A stretch of 64,000 bases of DNA from Martinezella rhizogenes (GTDB taxonomy: Bacteria; Pseudomonadota; Alphaproteobacteria; Rhizobiales; Rhizobiaceae), in assembly GCF_000799715.1 (NCBI RefSeq), contig NZ_JUHG01000020.1, forward strand, positions 225,777 through 289,776, given 5' to 3'. A program made the translations under genes and the position numbers. Numbering within the stretch: the first letter of the stretch is position 1; each line of letters begins with the position of its first letter. Below, piece after piece: positions 43,850 to 52,736 of this stretch. The notes beneath the pieces are model-generated. The model had not been told where the DNA came from and made no database searches. It worked only from the letters and a program-made list of their open reading frames with translations.

Positions 43850-45043
43850 ATGACATCAGATATTCAGGCACAGAAGCCGGGCGGACCGCTGATTGTGCAT
43901 GTCGTGCGCCAGTTCCTGCCCAACAAGGGCGGGCTGGAAGATGTGGTCGCCAATCTCTGCCGGCAGCTGATCGGCCGTGGCTATCGCGTCCGCGTCGTGA
44001 CCTGCAACAGCCTGTTTTCCGATCCCGCCCGCGAGCTGGCGTCGAGCGAAACCATCGACGGCATCGAGATCGTCCGCATCCCCTGGTCCGGCTCCAGCCG
44101 CTACCCGCTGGCGCCGAAGGTGTTCAAGCATATCGCCGACGCCGACCTCATCCATGTCCATGCCGTCGATTTCTTCTTCGACGCGCTCGCCTGGGGCAAG
44201 CTGCTTCATGGCCGTCCGATGGTCGCCACCACCCATGGCGGCTTCTTCCACACGCCGAAATTCGCAGCCATCAAGAAGCTCTGGTTCAACACCGCGACCC
44301 GGCTCTCGGCGCTTGCCTATGCCGAGCTGATCTGTTGCAGCCAGTCGGACGAACGGCTGTTTTCGAGCATTGCCGGACGCCGGACCCGCCTGATCGAGAA
44401 CGGCGCCGACGTCGCCAAATTCGCCAATTGCGCCGCACTCGAAGCCCGTCGCCGCATCGTCACCATCGGCCGTTTCTCCGTCAACAAGCGGCTCGACCGC
44501 ATGCTTGATGTCATGACGAAGCTTGCCGCCCGCGATCCGGACTGGCATCTCGACATCATCGGCGCCGCCTCCGATCTCGACCAGCCGACGCTGGAACAGG
44601 AAATTGCCGCCCGCGATCTCGGCCACCATGTGACGCTGCATGTGTCGATCGACAACAGCGCAATCCGCAATATCATCGCCCGCGCCTCTCTCTTCGCTTC
44701 CGCCTCGGAGTATGAGGGTTTCGGCCTGGTAGCGATCGAGGCGATGAGCGCCGGCCTGCTGCCGGTGCTGCACACGAACGACGCCTATGTCGCGCTGGCC
44801 GAGACACATCCGGCGCTGATGCTCTCCGACTTCTCAGATCCGCAAGCTGCCGCCGATACCCTAACCGCTGCTTTCGAGCGCCTTGAGACCGACGGCCTCA
44901 GCTTGCGCGAGGAGTTGATCCGCGATGCTCGCGCCTATGCATGGGACGAAGTCGCACAGCGCTATGTGGACGCCTATGCAGACGCGATGACCCCGAGGGG
45001 CGAACGGCATCAACCGTTGCGCCAGCGCGGCCAGGTGGCATAA
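43850..45043 (+). CDS. GT4-family glycosyltransferase
   Basis: 397 residues, GT-B fold. VVRQFLPNKGGLEDVVANLC at the N-terminus is the donor/acceptor glycine loop, RRIVTIGRFSVNKRLDRML the central link, and SASEYEGFGLVAIEAMSAGL with the conserved E-x7-E the sugar-nucleotide site. Likely adds a sugar to a lipid-linked oligosaccharide on the cytoplasmic face. Its last 34 bp overlap the convergent GT2 gene. Starts a surface-polysaccharide block. Confidence 0.92.
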   Translation: MTSDIQAQKPGGPLIVHVVRQFLPNKGGLEDVVANLCRQLIGRGYRVRVVTCNSLFSDPARELASSETIDGIEIVRIPWSGSSRYPLAPKVFKHIADADLIHVHAVDFFFDALAWGKLLHGRPMVATTHGGFFHTPKFAAIKKLWFNTATRLSALAYAELICCSQSDERLFSSIAGRRTRLIENGADVAKFANCAALEARRRIVTIGRFSVNKRLDRMLDVMTKLAARDPDWHLDIIGAASDLDQPTLEQEIAARDLGHHVTLHVSIDNSAIRNIIARASLFASASEYEGFGLVAIEAMSAGLLPVLHTNDAYVALAETHPALMLSDFSDPQAAADTLTAAFERLETDGLSLREELIRDARAYAWDEVAQRYVDAYADAMTPRGERHQPLRQRGQVA

Positions 45044-45864
45044 CCCTCGAGAATTCCCATGAGCCAGGCGCGCTTGTAGCGCGCCGCATCGGCATTGAAC
45101 CGGACGAGCGCCGCCAGCCAGCCGCCGATGGGCCGCAACAGTCGATAACCCACATAAACGAGCGGAAAGCGCTGCTTGCGCATCAGTGCGCCGAAACCGC
45201 GCCCATATTTGCGTGCCCGCTCGACCTGTCGCGGACCATATTCGTCGGTGACCTGATCGTGGTGGACGATCAATTCCGGAAAGAACATCAGCCGCTTGCC
45301 TGTCGCCAGCGCCCGCAGCAGAAAATCCGCCTCCTCGCCGCTCTGGAACGGCGTGTCCGAGCCGACCCCGAGGTTTTCGTCAAAGCCGCCGATGTCGGCC
45401 AGCGCCGCGCGGCGGACGAAGATGCCGTTTGAGTTGCCGCACTTCAGATAATTCCAGCGCGTCACCGCAAGCGGGACCTCGCCCGTCGGGCTGACGGAAG
45501 CCACGCCGCCGGCGTCAAGCGTGCGGCCGGTGACGATGATAAGCTCCGGATGCGCGGCGAACAGCCGCTCGGCCATCTCGAGTGTATCCGGCTCGTACCA
45601 GCAATCATCATCGGGAAAGCAGACATAGTCGCCGCCTGCAGCCGCCATTCCATTGTTGCGCGCCCGCGAAAGCCCCTTGGCCGAGCGGATATGCCGGATG
45701 GTGAAAAGGGGTGAAAACCGCCCGACCAGCTGGGATAGCCTGTCGTCCGGGTTCTGATCGACGAGGATGACTTCGAAATCCCCGTATCGCTGATTCCTCA
45801 ACGACAGGAACAGCCGTTCCAGCTGGTCGAAGCGATCGATCGTACAGACGATAAGGCTGAACAA
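45010..45864 (-). CDS. GT2-family glycosyltransferase
   Basis: About 284 residues, GT-A fold. SLIVCTIDRFDQLERLFLSLRNQRYGDFEVILVDQNPDD opens the nucleotide-sugar domain; DYVCFPDDDCWY carries the metal-binding DDD. The start is a TTG; I take 45864, which has AGAGGA eight bases upstream, over 45882. A basic C-terminus (GYRLLRPIGGWLAALVRF) may lie on the membrane. Acts with the GT4 and flippase genes around it. Confidence 0.88.
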   Translation of the reverse strand: MFSLIVCTIDRFDQLERLFLSLRNQRYGDFEVILVDQNPDDRLSQLVGRFSPLFTIRHIRSAKGLSRARNNGMAAAGGDYVCFPDDDCWYEPDTLEMAERLFAAHPELIIVTGRTLDAGGVASVSPTGEVPLAVTRWNYLKCGNSNGIFVRRAALADIGGFDENLGVGSDTPFQSGEEADFLLRALATGKRLMFFPELIVHHDQVTDEYGPRQVERARKYGRGFGALMRKQRFPLVYVGYRLLRPIGGWLAALVRFNADAARYKRAWLMGILEGYATWPRWRNG

Positions 45865-46034
45865 TGAAGTTCCTCTGGGCAAGCGGCAAAGCAGCCAATA
45901 TCAGGGAAATTGAATATTAGCTGAAGTAAAAACAAAATTTACATTAGGAATAGACGGTAAATATTAAGGCATATGAAATAGAGCAGAGGCTATCTCCATG
46001 AAGAGCCGAATAGTCTCGGCCACATTCTGCGACT

Positions 46035-47567
46035 ATGAGAACGGTAATCTTCATGACGAAGAGCATCATGGCGAATTCGGCGTTGAACGCGGTGGCGGGG
46101 CTGACCCTGCTCGCGACCGGCTTTGCCTGCTCGATCGTCGCCGCCCGCCTGCTCGGCCCCGAGGCCAACGGCATCATTGCTTTTTCGCTGTGGCTGACGA
46201 CAACGGGCGCACTCATCGCCGAGCTTGGCGCCGGTGTCACGCTGCTGCGCATCCTGCCGCAGCTGAAGGGACGGGGCTATTCGACAGAGGAACGACTAGG
46301 CTTTGCCGCCTATCTCTTGCAGCCGACGATCCTCGCAACCGTAATCCTGCTCGTCGGCTACACCGCCTATTACTGGGATACGGAGCGACTGCATTGGGCC
46401 GGCGACGCATCCGCCGTCATCGCCATCACCGGCGCGTTTTTCGTTCTTCAGTCGCTCGGCGCCTATAGCAAGAATTACCTGATTGGCGAACAGCAGCTCG
46501 GCACCTTCCTGCGCATCACCCTGACAAGCTCGGCGCTACAGCTTGTCACTGTGCTGTTAGGCGCGATCTTCTTCGGCGTCAGCGGTGCGCTTGCCGGCTA
46601 TGCCATCGGCCAGCTGCCGATGTTCTTCGCGACCCTGAAGATCGCCATCGCCCGCCGCAACAGCTGCGGCGTTGGCCTCGGCGCGCTCGTCAGTTCCTCG
46701 CTCATTCTCTCAATCGAACTCATCAACAGCTCGATCTTCCTCAACCGCATCGAGCTGCTTTTCCTTCAGCATTACTGGGGCATCGAAGCGGTCGGTTTCT
46801 ATGCCGTCGGCCTGTCGCTCGCCAATCTCGCGCTGCAGCTTCCGGTGCAGTTGAGCGGCAGCCTGTTGCCCTATTATTCCGAACAAATGCACGCGCAGCC
46901 ATCCGGCAAGCTGCCGATCCGCGTCTTCGAGGGCGTGGCGCGCAGCATTGCCTATATCACCCTGCCGATGAGCTTTGGCCTTGCGGCGATCGCGCCCGAG
47001 CTGGTGGTGACAATCTTCGGCAAGCCCTTCGGCCCCAGCGGCGGCATGGTGGCGCTCTTGTCGCTGACGGCCGTACCTTACGTCTTCATGCAGATCTGCA
47101 CGCAATATCTCTATTCGATCGACCGCACGCGCGAACGCACGATCATCGGCGGCGTCGCCAGCGTCATCATGGTCGTCGGCTGCTTCATCGCCGTGCCTCT
47201 CTATGGCGGCGAGGGCGCCGCCCTGGTGCGGCTTCTGGCTTTCACCGCCATGGGCCTGCTGATGGTACGCCTGATGGAATTCGAAGGCTCGACGCGCGGC
47301 ATGTTCGTCAGCCTCGCCAAGATCACTGCCGCCGCCATGCTCTGCGCGGCTGCTGCCTATGGCTTTCTTCATGTCCTGCCGGGCATTCCGGGCCTTGCCG
47401 GCGCCATCATCGCCGGCGCGCTGGTCTACGGCCTTGCACTCCGGCTCCTGAATGCCGTGCCGACGGAGGATATCGCCGTTATGCAGCAGATTGCCGCGCG
47501 CCTGCCACGGCGCGCCCATCCGATAGCCGCTCACGCACTGGCGCTACTGGCGCCGCGCCGAATGTGA
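46035..47567 (+). CDS. Wzx/MurJ-like polysaccharide flippase
   Basis: 510 residues, 12-14 hydrophobic helices, MATE-like polysaccharide transporter (PST) family. Opening IMANSALNAVAGLTLLATGFACSIVAARLLGPEANGIIAF is the family N-terminus; late region IRVFEGVARSIAYITLPMSFGLAAIAPELV is the second half start. Moves a lipid-linked repeat unit across the inner membrane. The ATG at 46035 has a weak ribosome binding site; ATGs at 46053 and 46068 are alternatives. The hydrolase gene follows after 10 bp. Confidence 0.9.
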   Translation: MRTVIFMTKSIMANSALNAVAGLTLLATGFACSIVAARLLGPEANGIIAFSLWLTTTGALIAELGAGVTLLRILPQLKGRGYSTEERLGFAAYLLQPTILATVILLVGYTAYYWDTERLHWAGDASAVIAITGAFFVLQSLGAYSKNYLIGEQQLGTFLRITLTSSALQLVTVLLGAIFFGVSGALAGYAIGQLPMFFATLKIAIARRNSCGVGLGALVSSSLILSIELINSSIFLNRIELLFLQHYWGIEAVGFYAVGLSLANLALQLPVQLSGSLLPYYSEQMHAQPSGKLPIRVFEGVARSIAYITLPMSFGLAAIAPELVVTIFGKPFGPSGGMVALLSLTAVPYVFMQICTQYLYSIDRTRERTIIGGVASVIMVVGCFIAVPLYGGEGAALVRLLAFTAMGLLMVRLMEFEGSTRGMFVSLAKITAAAMLCAAAAYGFLHVLPGIPGLAGAIIAGALVYGLALRLLNAVPTEDIAVMQQIAARLPRRAHPIAAHALALLAPRRM

Positions 47568-47577
47568 GGAGACGATC

Positions 47578-49368
47578 ATGGCTGGTTGGGGAGCCGCCGA
47601 ATACGTGGACACAGTCAAAGAGATCACGGCCGCCGCCGTGCCGGTGACCTTCGCCGGCACCGTCGGCCTGTTCATGCCCGCCGCCGCGCCGCCCAGCCGC
47701 ACGGCCGTCCTGTTCCTCAGCCCCTGGGGCTTCGAGGAAATGTGCACCCGCAAGTTCTGGCGCATCCTCGCCGAGGATTTTGCCAAGGCCGGCATCGCCA
47801 GCCTGCGCTTCGACTATGCCGGAACCGGTGACGCGCTCGACGTTGCCGATCAGGAGCAAGGATTGGCGCTCTGGGAAGATACAGCACTGACTGCCGCCGC
47901 AACGCTACGGTCGCTGTCGGGCTGCGAACGGCTCATCCTGGTGAGCCAGGGGCTCGGAAGCGTGGTTGCCCTTGATATTGCCGAGCGGCTCACCGCCGTA
48001 GACGGCATTGCTCTTCTCGCACCAACCATTTCCGGCCGCGCCTATCTGCGCGAATTGACCATCTGGTCGAAAATGATCGACGAGAGCATGGGGCTCGACG
48101 AGGCACAGCGCCAGACCGAAGGCGTCACCGTCGCCAGCCTGCGCATGCCGGACGCCATTGCCGCCGCGGTCAAGACACTCAACCTGATGACGCGCGACCA
48201 TATCAGCGCGCCGGACTGCCTTGTCCTGACCCGGCCCGGCCGGCCGGGCGATGCCGACTTCGCGACCCATCTCGGGACTCTCGGACCACGCATCGAACAA
48301 GCCGCCTATGACGGTTATGACGAGCTGCTGTCGAACCCAACCATCGCCGCCATGCCGCTCGACGCCGGCCGCAAGATTCTGGATTGGGTAGAGTCGATCG
48401 CAACGAAGCCCGTCACGACGACACGCAAGATTGTCCACGCACCGCGCGCCGAAGCGCTTGAGGGCGACGGCTTTCGCGAGACGCCTCTGCGCTTCGGCGA
48501 AGGGGATCGCCTCTTCGGCATTCTCTGCGAACCCATGGGCGAGCGGACAGGCGCGACCGCGCTGCTCCTGACCACAGCCTACGACCGGCACGCCGGCTGG
48601 GGCCGGACGTCGGTCACCATGGCGCGCGCGCTCGCCCGCGACGGCATCGCCTCACTGCGATTTGACACCGCCAACGTCGCCGACAGCCCACCCCTGCCAG
48701 ACGCTCCCGACCAGGTGCTCTATTCACGCGACCAGCACCTGGATGTCAGCACCGCGCTCGACCTGCTGGAGACCAGAGATCTGCTGCCGGCCTTTGCCGT
48801 TGGCCGCTGCAGCGGCGGCTATCTCGCCTTCCAGACCGCCATTCGCGATGACAGATGCCATGGCCTGATCACCGTCAACCCCTACGCCTTCTTCTGGGAT
48901 GAAACCCAGTCGGTCGACGAAGGCCTGCGCTTCGTGCCGCGCTCGCTGGAGACCTATGGCCACAAATTCCTGCAACTGGAAACGTTGAAGCGGCTCTATG
49001 GCGGCCAGATCGACGCCAAAAGTGCCGCACGCAACATCGTCACGGCGCTGGCGCGACGCGCCGTCCGGCTTGGTCGCCCCCTGCTGGGCGTCCTGCCCTT
49101 CTTCGCCGGCGAGCACGAAATCGTCATGGGTGGTTTCCGCACACTTGCCAAGCGTCGGGTCGACATATCGCTGATCTACAGCGCCCACGATATCGGCCTC
49201 GATCATTTCCACGAGCACTTCGGCGAGGACGCCTCAGCACTCAGGAACTTCCCCGACATCCGCCTCACCATCATCCCCGGCGCCGACCACAATCTGACGC
49301 CGCCCTATGCGCGCAAGGTGTATTTGCGGGAGGTGAGGGAGATGGGATTGAGGCTGGGCAGGCGGTGA
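47578..49368 (+). CDS. Tandem alpha/beta hydrolase (two domains)
   Basis: 596 residues made of two alpha/beta hydrolase domains of about 270 residues each, a rare layout. Domain 1: LSPWGFEEMCTRKF (oxyanion) and elbow LVSQGLGSVVAL, where the nucleophile position (125) is Gly, so it looks dead. Domain 2: GEGDRLFGILCEPMG start, elbow AVGRCSGGYLAF with Cys411 at the nucleophile position, and a late GADHNL with the His. Proteins of this type go with exopolysaccharide loci. Probably deacylates or transfers a group on the polysaccharide. Co-transcribed with the flippase gene. Confidence 0.85.
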   Translation: MAGWGAAEYVDTVKEITAAAVPVTFAGTVGLFMPAAAPPSRTAVLFLSPWGFEEMCTRKFWRILAEDFAKAGIASLRFDYAGTGDALDVADQEQGLALWEDTALTAAATLRSLSGCERLILVSQGLGSVVALDIAERLTAVDGIALLAPTISGRAYLRELTIWSKMIDESMGLDEAQRQTEGVTVASLRMPDAIAAAVKTLNLMTRDHISAPDCLVLTRPGRPGDADFATHLGTLGPRIEQAAYDGYDELLSNPTIAAMPLDAGRKILDWVESIATKPVTTTRKIVHAPRAEALEGDGFRETPLRFGEGDRLFGILCEPMGERTGATALLLTTAYDRHAGWGRTSVTMARALARDGIASLRFDTANVADSPPLPDAPDQVLYSRDQHLDVSTALDLLETRDLLPAFAVGRCSGGYLAFQTAIRDDRCHGLITVNPYAFFWDETQSVDEGLRFVPRSLETYGHKFLQLETLKRLYGGQIDAKSAARNIVTALARRAVRLGRPLLGVLPFFAGEHEIVMGGFRTLAKRRVDISLIYSAHDIGLDHFHEHFGEDASALRNFPDIRLTIIPGADHNLTPPYARKVYLREVREMGLRLGRR

Positions 49369-49373
49369 AGCCA

Positions 49374-49394
49374 TCTCGCCCCTGGCGGGCGAGA
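49374..49394 (+). terminator. Hairpin 1 after the tandem hydrolase gene
   Basis: TCTCGCCC-CTGGC-GGGCGAGA, perfect 8-bp stem, 6 bp after the stop. No T-run, but position suits a 3' end. Confidence 0.55.
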
Positions 49395-49396
49395 AA

Positions 49397-49479
49397 GCAA
49401 TTTCATTGGTTTAGGAATTGCGGCACAGGAAGGTTCACATACTCAAAACCCGGCGCAATTTCTAAGCCATTGAAATTGC
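49397..49479. repeat. Long inverted repeat 2
   Basis: 26-base arms at 49397-49422 and 49454-49479 that pair with 3 mismatches, around a 31-base loop; each arm begins or ends with GCAATTTCA. Confidence 0.7.
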
Positions 49480-49549
49480 AAGAGAGGGGGTCTTTTCTTG
49501 CTCATGCTACTTCCGGCAGGAAAGTGCGTCCCTGCCTACCCCCGCCCTT

Positions 49550-49592
49550 GCAAAATCTAGCACTTAGCCTTGCGGCTAAATGCTGATTTTGC
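49550..49592. repeat. Hairpin 3
   Basis: About 19 pairs: 5' GCAAAATC...TTAGCC, loop TTGC, 3' GGCTAA...GATTTTGC, with one bulge and one mismatch. Confidence 0.65.
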
Positions 49593-49594
49593 TT

Positions 49595-49615
49595 TCCCGC
49601 CCGCAAGGGGCGGGA
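49595..49615. repeat. Hairpin 4
   Basis: TCCCGCCC-GCAAG-GGGCGGGA, 8-bp stem, only 2 bp from hairpin 3 and 46 bp before the response regulator start. Confidence 0.6.
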
Positions 49616-49661
49616 TAGCCAAAACACTCGCAACATCCGGCACTTGCTGTATACTCGCCGC

Positions 49662-50330
49662 ATGAGGCTCCTGATCGTCGAAGACAACCGCGAACTGGCG
49701 TCCTGGCTCGGCAAGGCGCTGCGTCAGGCGCAATACGCGGTCGACATCGCCCATGACGGCGAGGACGCCGAACATATGCTGAAAGTGGCAAGCTATGCTG
49801 TCGTCATCCTCGATCTGTCCCTGCCGAAAATCGACGGGTTGACGCTCTTGAAGCGGCTGCGCCAGGGCGGCAACAAGGTGCCGGTCATCATCCTCACGGC
49901 CAATGCCAGCCTGGACGGCCGGATCACCGGGCTCGACAGCGGTGCCGACGACTATCTCGCCAAGCCCTTTGAAATCGCCGAGCTGGAAGCCCGCATCCGC
50001 GCCGCCGTCCGCCGCGGCCATGATCGCGCCGCCCCCGAAATCGCCGTCGGCGACCTGGTGTTTGATGGCGGCACGCGGCAATTCTCTCTCGGCGGCGAGA
50101 CGCTGGCACTGACACCGCGCGAACATGCCGTGCTCGAACATCTGGTCATGAAGGTCGGCACGACGGTGACCAAGACCGCGCTCTCGGAAAGCGTCTTCGG
50201 CTTCGACGATCTCGCCGATACCAGCGCCATCGAAATCTATGTGCACCGCGTTCGCAAGAAGCTCGAAGGCAGTGCCGTGCAGATCGCCACGCTGCGCGGC
50301 CTCGGTTATCTCCTTCGCCATGCGCAATGA
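49662..50330 (+). CDS. OmpR-family response regulator (TctD-like)
   Basis: 222 residues from the ATG at 49662. Receiver with Asp51 in VVILDLSLPKIDG, Thr in ILTANAS, Lys in AKPFEIAELEAR; winged helix with LTPREHAVLEHLVMK and the C-terminal EIYVHRVRKKLEGSAVQIATLRGLGYLL, which is the TctD/QseB subgroup. An upstream TTG would add six residues. The kinase gene overlaps its last 11 bp. Confidence 0.94.
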   Translation: MRLLIVEDNRELASWLGKALRQAQYAVDIAHDGEDAEHMLKVASYAVVILDLSLPKIDGLTLLKRLRQGGNKVPVIILTANASLDGRITGLDSGADDYLAKPFEIAELEARIRAAVRRGHDRAAPEIAVGDLVFDGGTRQFSLGGETLALTPREHAVLEHLVMKVGTTVTKTALSESVFGFDDLADTSAIEIYVHRVRKKLEGSAVQIATLRGLGYLLRHAQ

Positions 50331-51735
50331 TGAAAGCCTCCCGCAAGAAAGACGCCTCAGCCGCGCTATCGCGGGGCTGACCACCAGCCTGCGGGCGCAA
50401 TTGTTCGCCTGGGTGGTGCTGACGCTGATCGGAGCGATCTGCGTCAATCTTTACCTTAGCTACCGGTCGGCGAATGCCACCGCCGATCTCGTCACCGATC
50501 ACACGCTGCTCGCCTCGGCCCGCGTCATTGCAGAGGCCGTGCATGTCGACCCCAGCGGCACCGTGCAGGTCGACATTCCGCCAGCGGCCCTTGAAATGTT
50601 CGATACAGGCTACGGCGATCGCGTCTTCTATCAGGTGGTGACCGCCTGGGGGAACCTCATCGCCGGTTATCCCGACCTGCCGCAGCCAAAAAGGCAGCAG
50701 ACCGGCGAGAACACGACTTTTCGCGCCGACAAGGTGCGGCTGATGCTGCTGAACCAGCCGATCGTCGGGCTCGGCGCCGACAGCACAATCTCTGTCATCG
50801 TCGCGGTCACCCACAACAGCCAGTACGCCATACGTCGCAGGCTATGGCTGTCGGACTTCACCAAGCAGCTCGTGCTGGTGCTGATCGCCGGCCTGGTGAC
50901 GATCATCGGCCTGCAGCGGGGTCTGGCGCCGGTGCTGCGGCTGCGCGACGCGGTGCGCGAACGTGGCCGCGAGCGGCTGGATCCACTGGAACCCGACATG
51001 GTGCAGAGCGAGTTACGGCCACTGGTCCACGCCCTCAATGACCATATGGAGCGGGTGCAGAACCAGATGGCGGCGCAACGCCGCTTCGTCTCCAACGCCG
51101 CCCATCAGCTGCGCACACCGCTAGCACTGATCTCGACACAGGCAAGCGTCGCCGCGCGCGAGAGCGATAATGCCAAGCGCGACGAGGCGCTGCAAGCACT
51201 ACGCTCCAGCACCAAGCAGGTAACACGGCTGGCAAGCCAGCTTCTCACTTTGTCACGGGCCGAACCAGGCAGCCGCAGGCCGCGCAGCGATACGATAGAC
51301 CTCGCCGCCACCGCCCGGCGCGTGCTGGAAAACCTCGCCGAGGAAGCGCTGCGACACAATATCGATCTCGGGCTGGAAGCTGGCAGCACACCGATCCATG
51401 TCGAGGGCGACGGCATGATGCTGCGCGAGATGCTGGTCAATCTCGTCGACAATGCGCTGCGCTATACTCCGGCGAACGGCCGGGTCACGGTCGGCGTCGC
51501 CCGCGATGGCGACGACGCCGTGTTGACGGTGGAAGACAATGGCCCAGGCATTCCGGAAGCCGAACGCGCCCAGGTGTTCGAGCGCTTCTATCGCATCATC
51601 GGCACGGAACCGGAGGGCAGCGGCCTTGGGCTTGCCATCGTCCGCGAAGTGGTCGACGGCGCCGGTGGTACCGTCACCCTTGGCGACGCGACCGAGGGCG
51701 GCCTGCTGGTGACCGTAAAGCTGCCGGCGGTCTGA
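50320..51735 (+). CDS. Sensor histidine kinase with 2CSK_N domain (TctE-like)
   Basis: 471 residues. TM1 about 28-48, periplasmic 2CSK_N-like domain (about 50-165; VFYQVVTAWGNLIAGYPDLP), TM2 about 183-200, HAMP, HisKA with His262 in SNAAHQLRTPLA, HATPase with NLVDNALRYTP and GSGLGLAIV. The 2CSK_N type often senses carboxylic acids; no tricarboxylate porter is nearby. Lies at the end of the polysaccharide block, so it may control that block or the ABC importer. Confidence 0.92.
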   Translation: MRNDESLPQERRLSRAIAGLTTSLRAQLFAWVVLTLIGAICVNLYLSYRSANATADLVTDHTLLASARVIAEAVHVDPSGTVQVDIPPAALEMFDTGYGDRVFYQVVTAWGNLIAGYPDLPQPKRQQTGENTTFRADKVRLMLLNQPIVGLGADSTISVIVAVTHNSQYAIRRRLWLSDFTKQLVLVLIAGLVTIIGLQRGLAPVLRLRDAVRERGRERLDPLEPDMVQSELRPLVHALNDHMERVQNQMAAQRRFVSNAAHQLRTPLALISTQASVAARESDNAKRDEALQALRSSTKQVTRLASQLLTLSRAEPGSRRPRSDTIDLAATARRVLENLAEEALRHNIDLGLEAGSTPIHVEGDGMMLREMLVNLVDNALRYTPANGRVTVGVARDGDDAVLTVEDNGPGIPEAERAQVFERFYRIIGTEPEGSGLGLAIVREVVDGAGGTVTLGDATEGGLLVTVKLPAV

Positions 51736-51768
51736 TTGGTTCCAAACCACCGGCAGCCGGAAAGAATA

Positions 51769-52482
51769 CTATCCAGCCGCTCGAAGCTGAACCTCACCCT
51801 TGTTCAGGAAGAACGTCTTGTCGAACAGGGCCAGATCCAGGGGATTGGGCAGGCGGACATCATCCAGATCGGGATAGGCTTTCACTGATGCTTCGTAGGA
51901 CCGGTCGATCTGCGAGATGAAGACGATGATCAGCCCTTTCTCGCGCGCAAAAGCCTTCAACGCCCGGACCTGAACCATCAATTCAGGTTTCTGCCGGTTC
52001 TGGTCGAGTATCTGCAGATAGTCGACGACCACCAGGGTCCCCTTCGGCACCGACACCAGCTTCTCCATGATATAGTCGGCGCTGATTGCGTCGGACGTGT
52101 CGAATTCGAACAAATCCTTGAAATGATCGAACTCCGCGCCGATCGCCTCAAAGCGACCTTGAATATCCCTTTCGGTATATTCCAACGTGAAGAAGATACC
52201 CCGATTGCCGGACTTCATCGCCTCGACGGCAAGCCTGATGCTCATCAGGGTCTTGCCGTGGCGCGGACGAGCGCCGAGAAGCACCAGGTCACCGAGCTTC
52301 AACCGGGAAAATATCTCACCGGCGGGTGTGGTCTCATCCGTACGGGTTGCGAGCAGGCTCCAGCCGCGAAAGCCTTCCTCGGCGGCGATCCGATCGAGTG
52401 CCTGATGCAGTGGGATATTCTGCTCGCGTGACAACAGTCGCGCCTTGCGTTTCAGTAAAAAAAGTGGGGCGGAAAGCCTCAT
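51769..52482 (-). CDS. DnaB-like (RecA-fold) helicase/ATPase, orphan
   Basis: 237 residues. The C-terminal motor domain of replicative helicase only: Walker A LLGARPRHGKTLMSIRLA, Walker B LVVVDYLQILD, and a motif-3/4-like IVFISQIDRSYE. The N-terminal DnaG-binding domain of full DnaB (about 150-200 residues) is absent; instead a short basic N-terminus (LFLLKRKARLLSREQ) precedes it. Chromosomal orphan, no replication or phage genes around it. Function unknown. Confidence 0.83.
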   Translation of the reverse strand: MRLSAPLFLLKRKARLLSREQNIPLHQALDRIAAEEGFRGWSLLATRTDETTPAGEIFSRLKLGDLVLLGARPRHGKTLMSIRLAVEAMKSGNRGIFFTLEYTERDIQGRFEAIGAEFDHFKDLFEFDTSDAISADYIMEKLVSVPKGTLVVVDYLQILDQNRQKPELMVQVRALKAFAREKGLIIVFISQIDRSYEASVKAYPDLDDVRLPNPLDLALFDKTFFLNKGEVQLRAAG

Positions 52483-52675
52483 CTCAAAAACCTCCTATTG
52501 CGAGCTGCGATCGCAATCCCTCCTTATGCTTGGCGCTCGAACAGTCGGTTCGATGGTTGGTCAGCCCCGCATGAATAATACTTTCCCGATCGGAGGGGGG
52601 AGGCATGGGCCTTGCCTGAAACGGAGCATAGCCTGATTCGCACCCGAGGAAAATCGCTCGTACCAAGCCTCAAAA

Positions 52676-52706
52676 CACAAAAGGCCGGGCGAAACGCCCG
52701 GCCTTT
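52676..52706 (-). terminator. Intrinsic terminator of the ABC transporter operon
   Basis: AAAGGCCGGGCG-AAA-CGCCCGGCCTTT, perfect 12-bp stem; on the minus strand it runs into TTTTGTGTTTTG. It lies 31 bp after the permease stop. The rest of 52483-52736 holds no gene that I can support. Confidence 0.88.
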
Positions 52707-52736
52707 GCCTTGGGAGGTGCCGGAAGTCCGGCTGGC

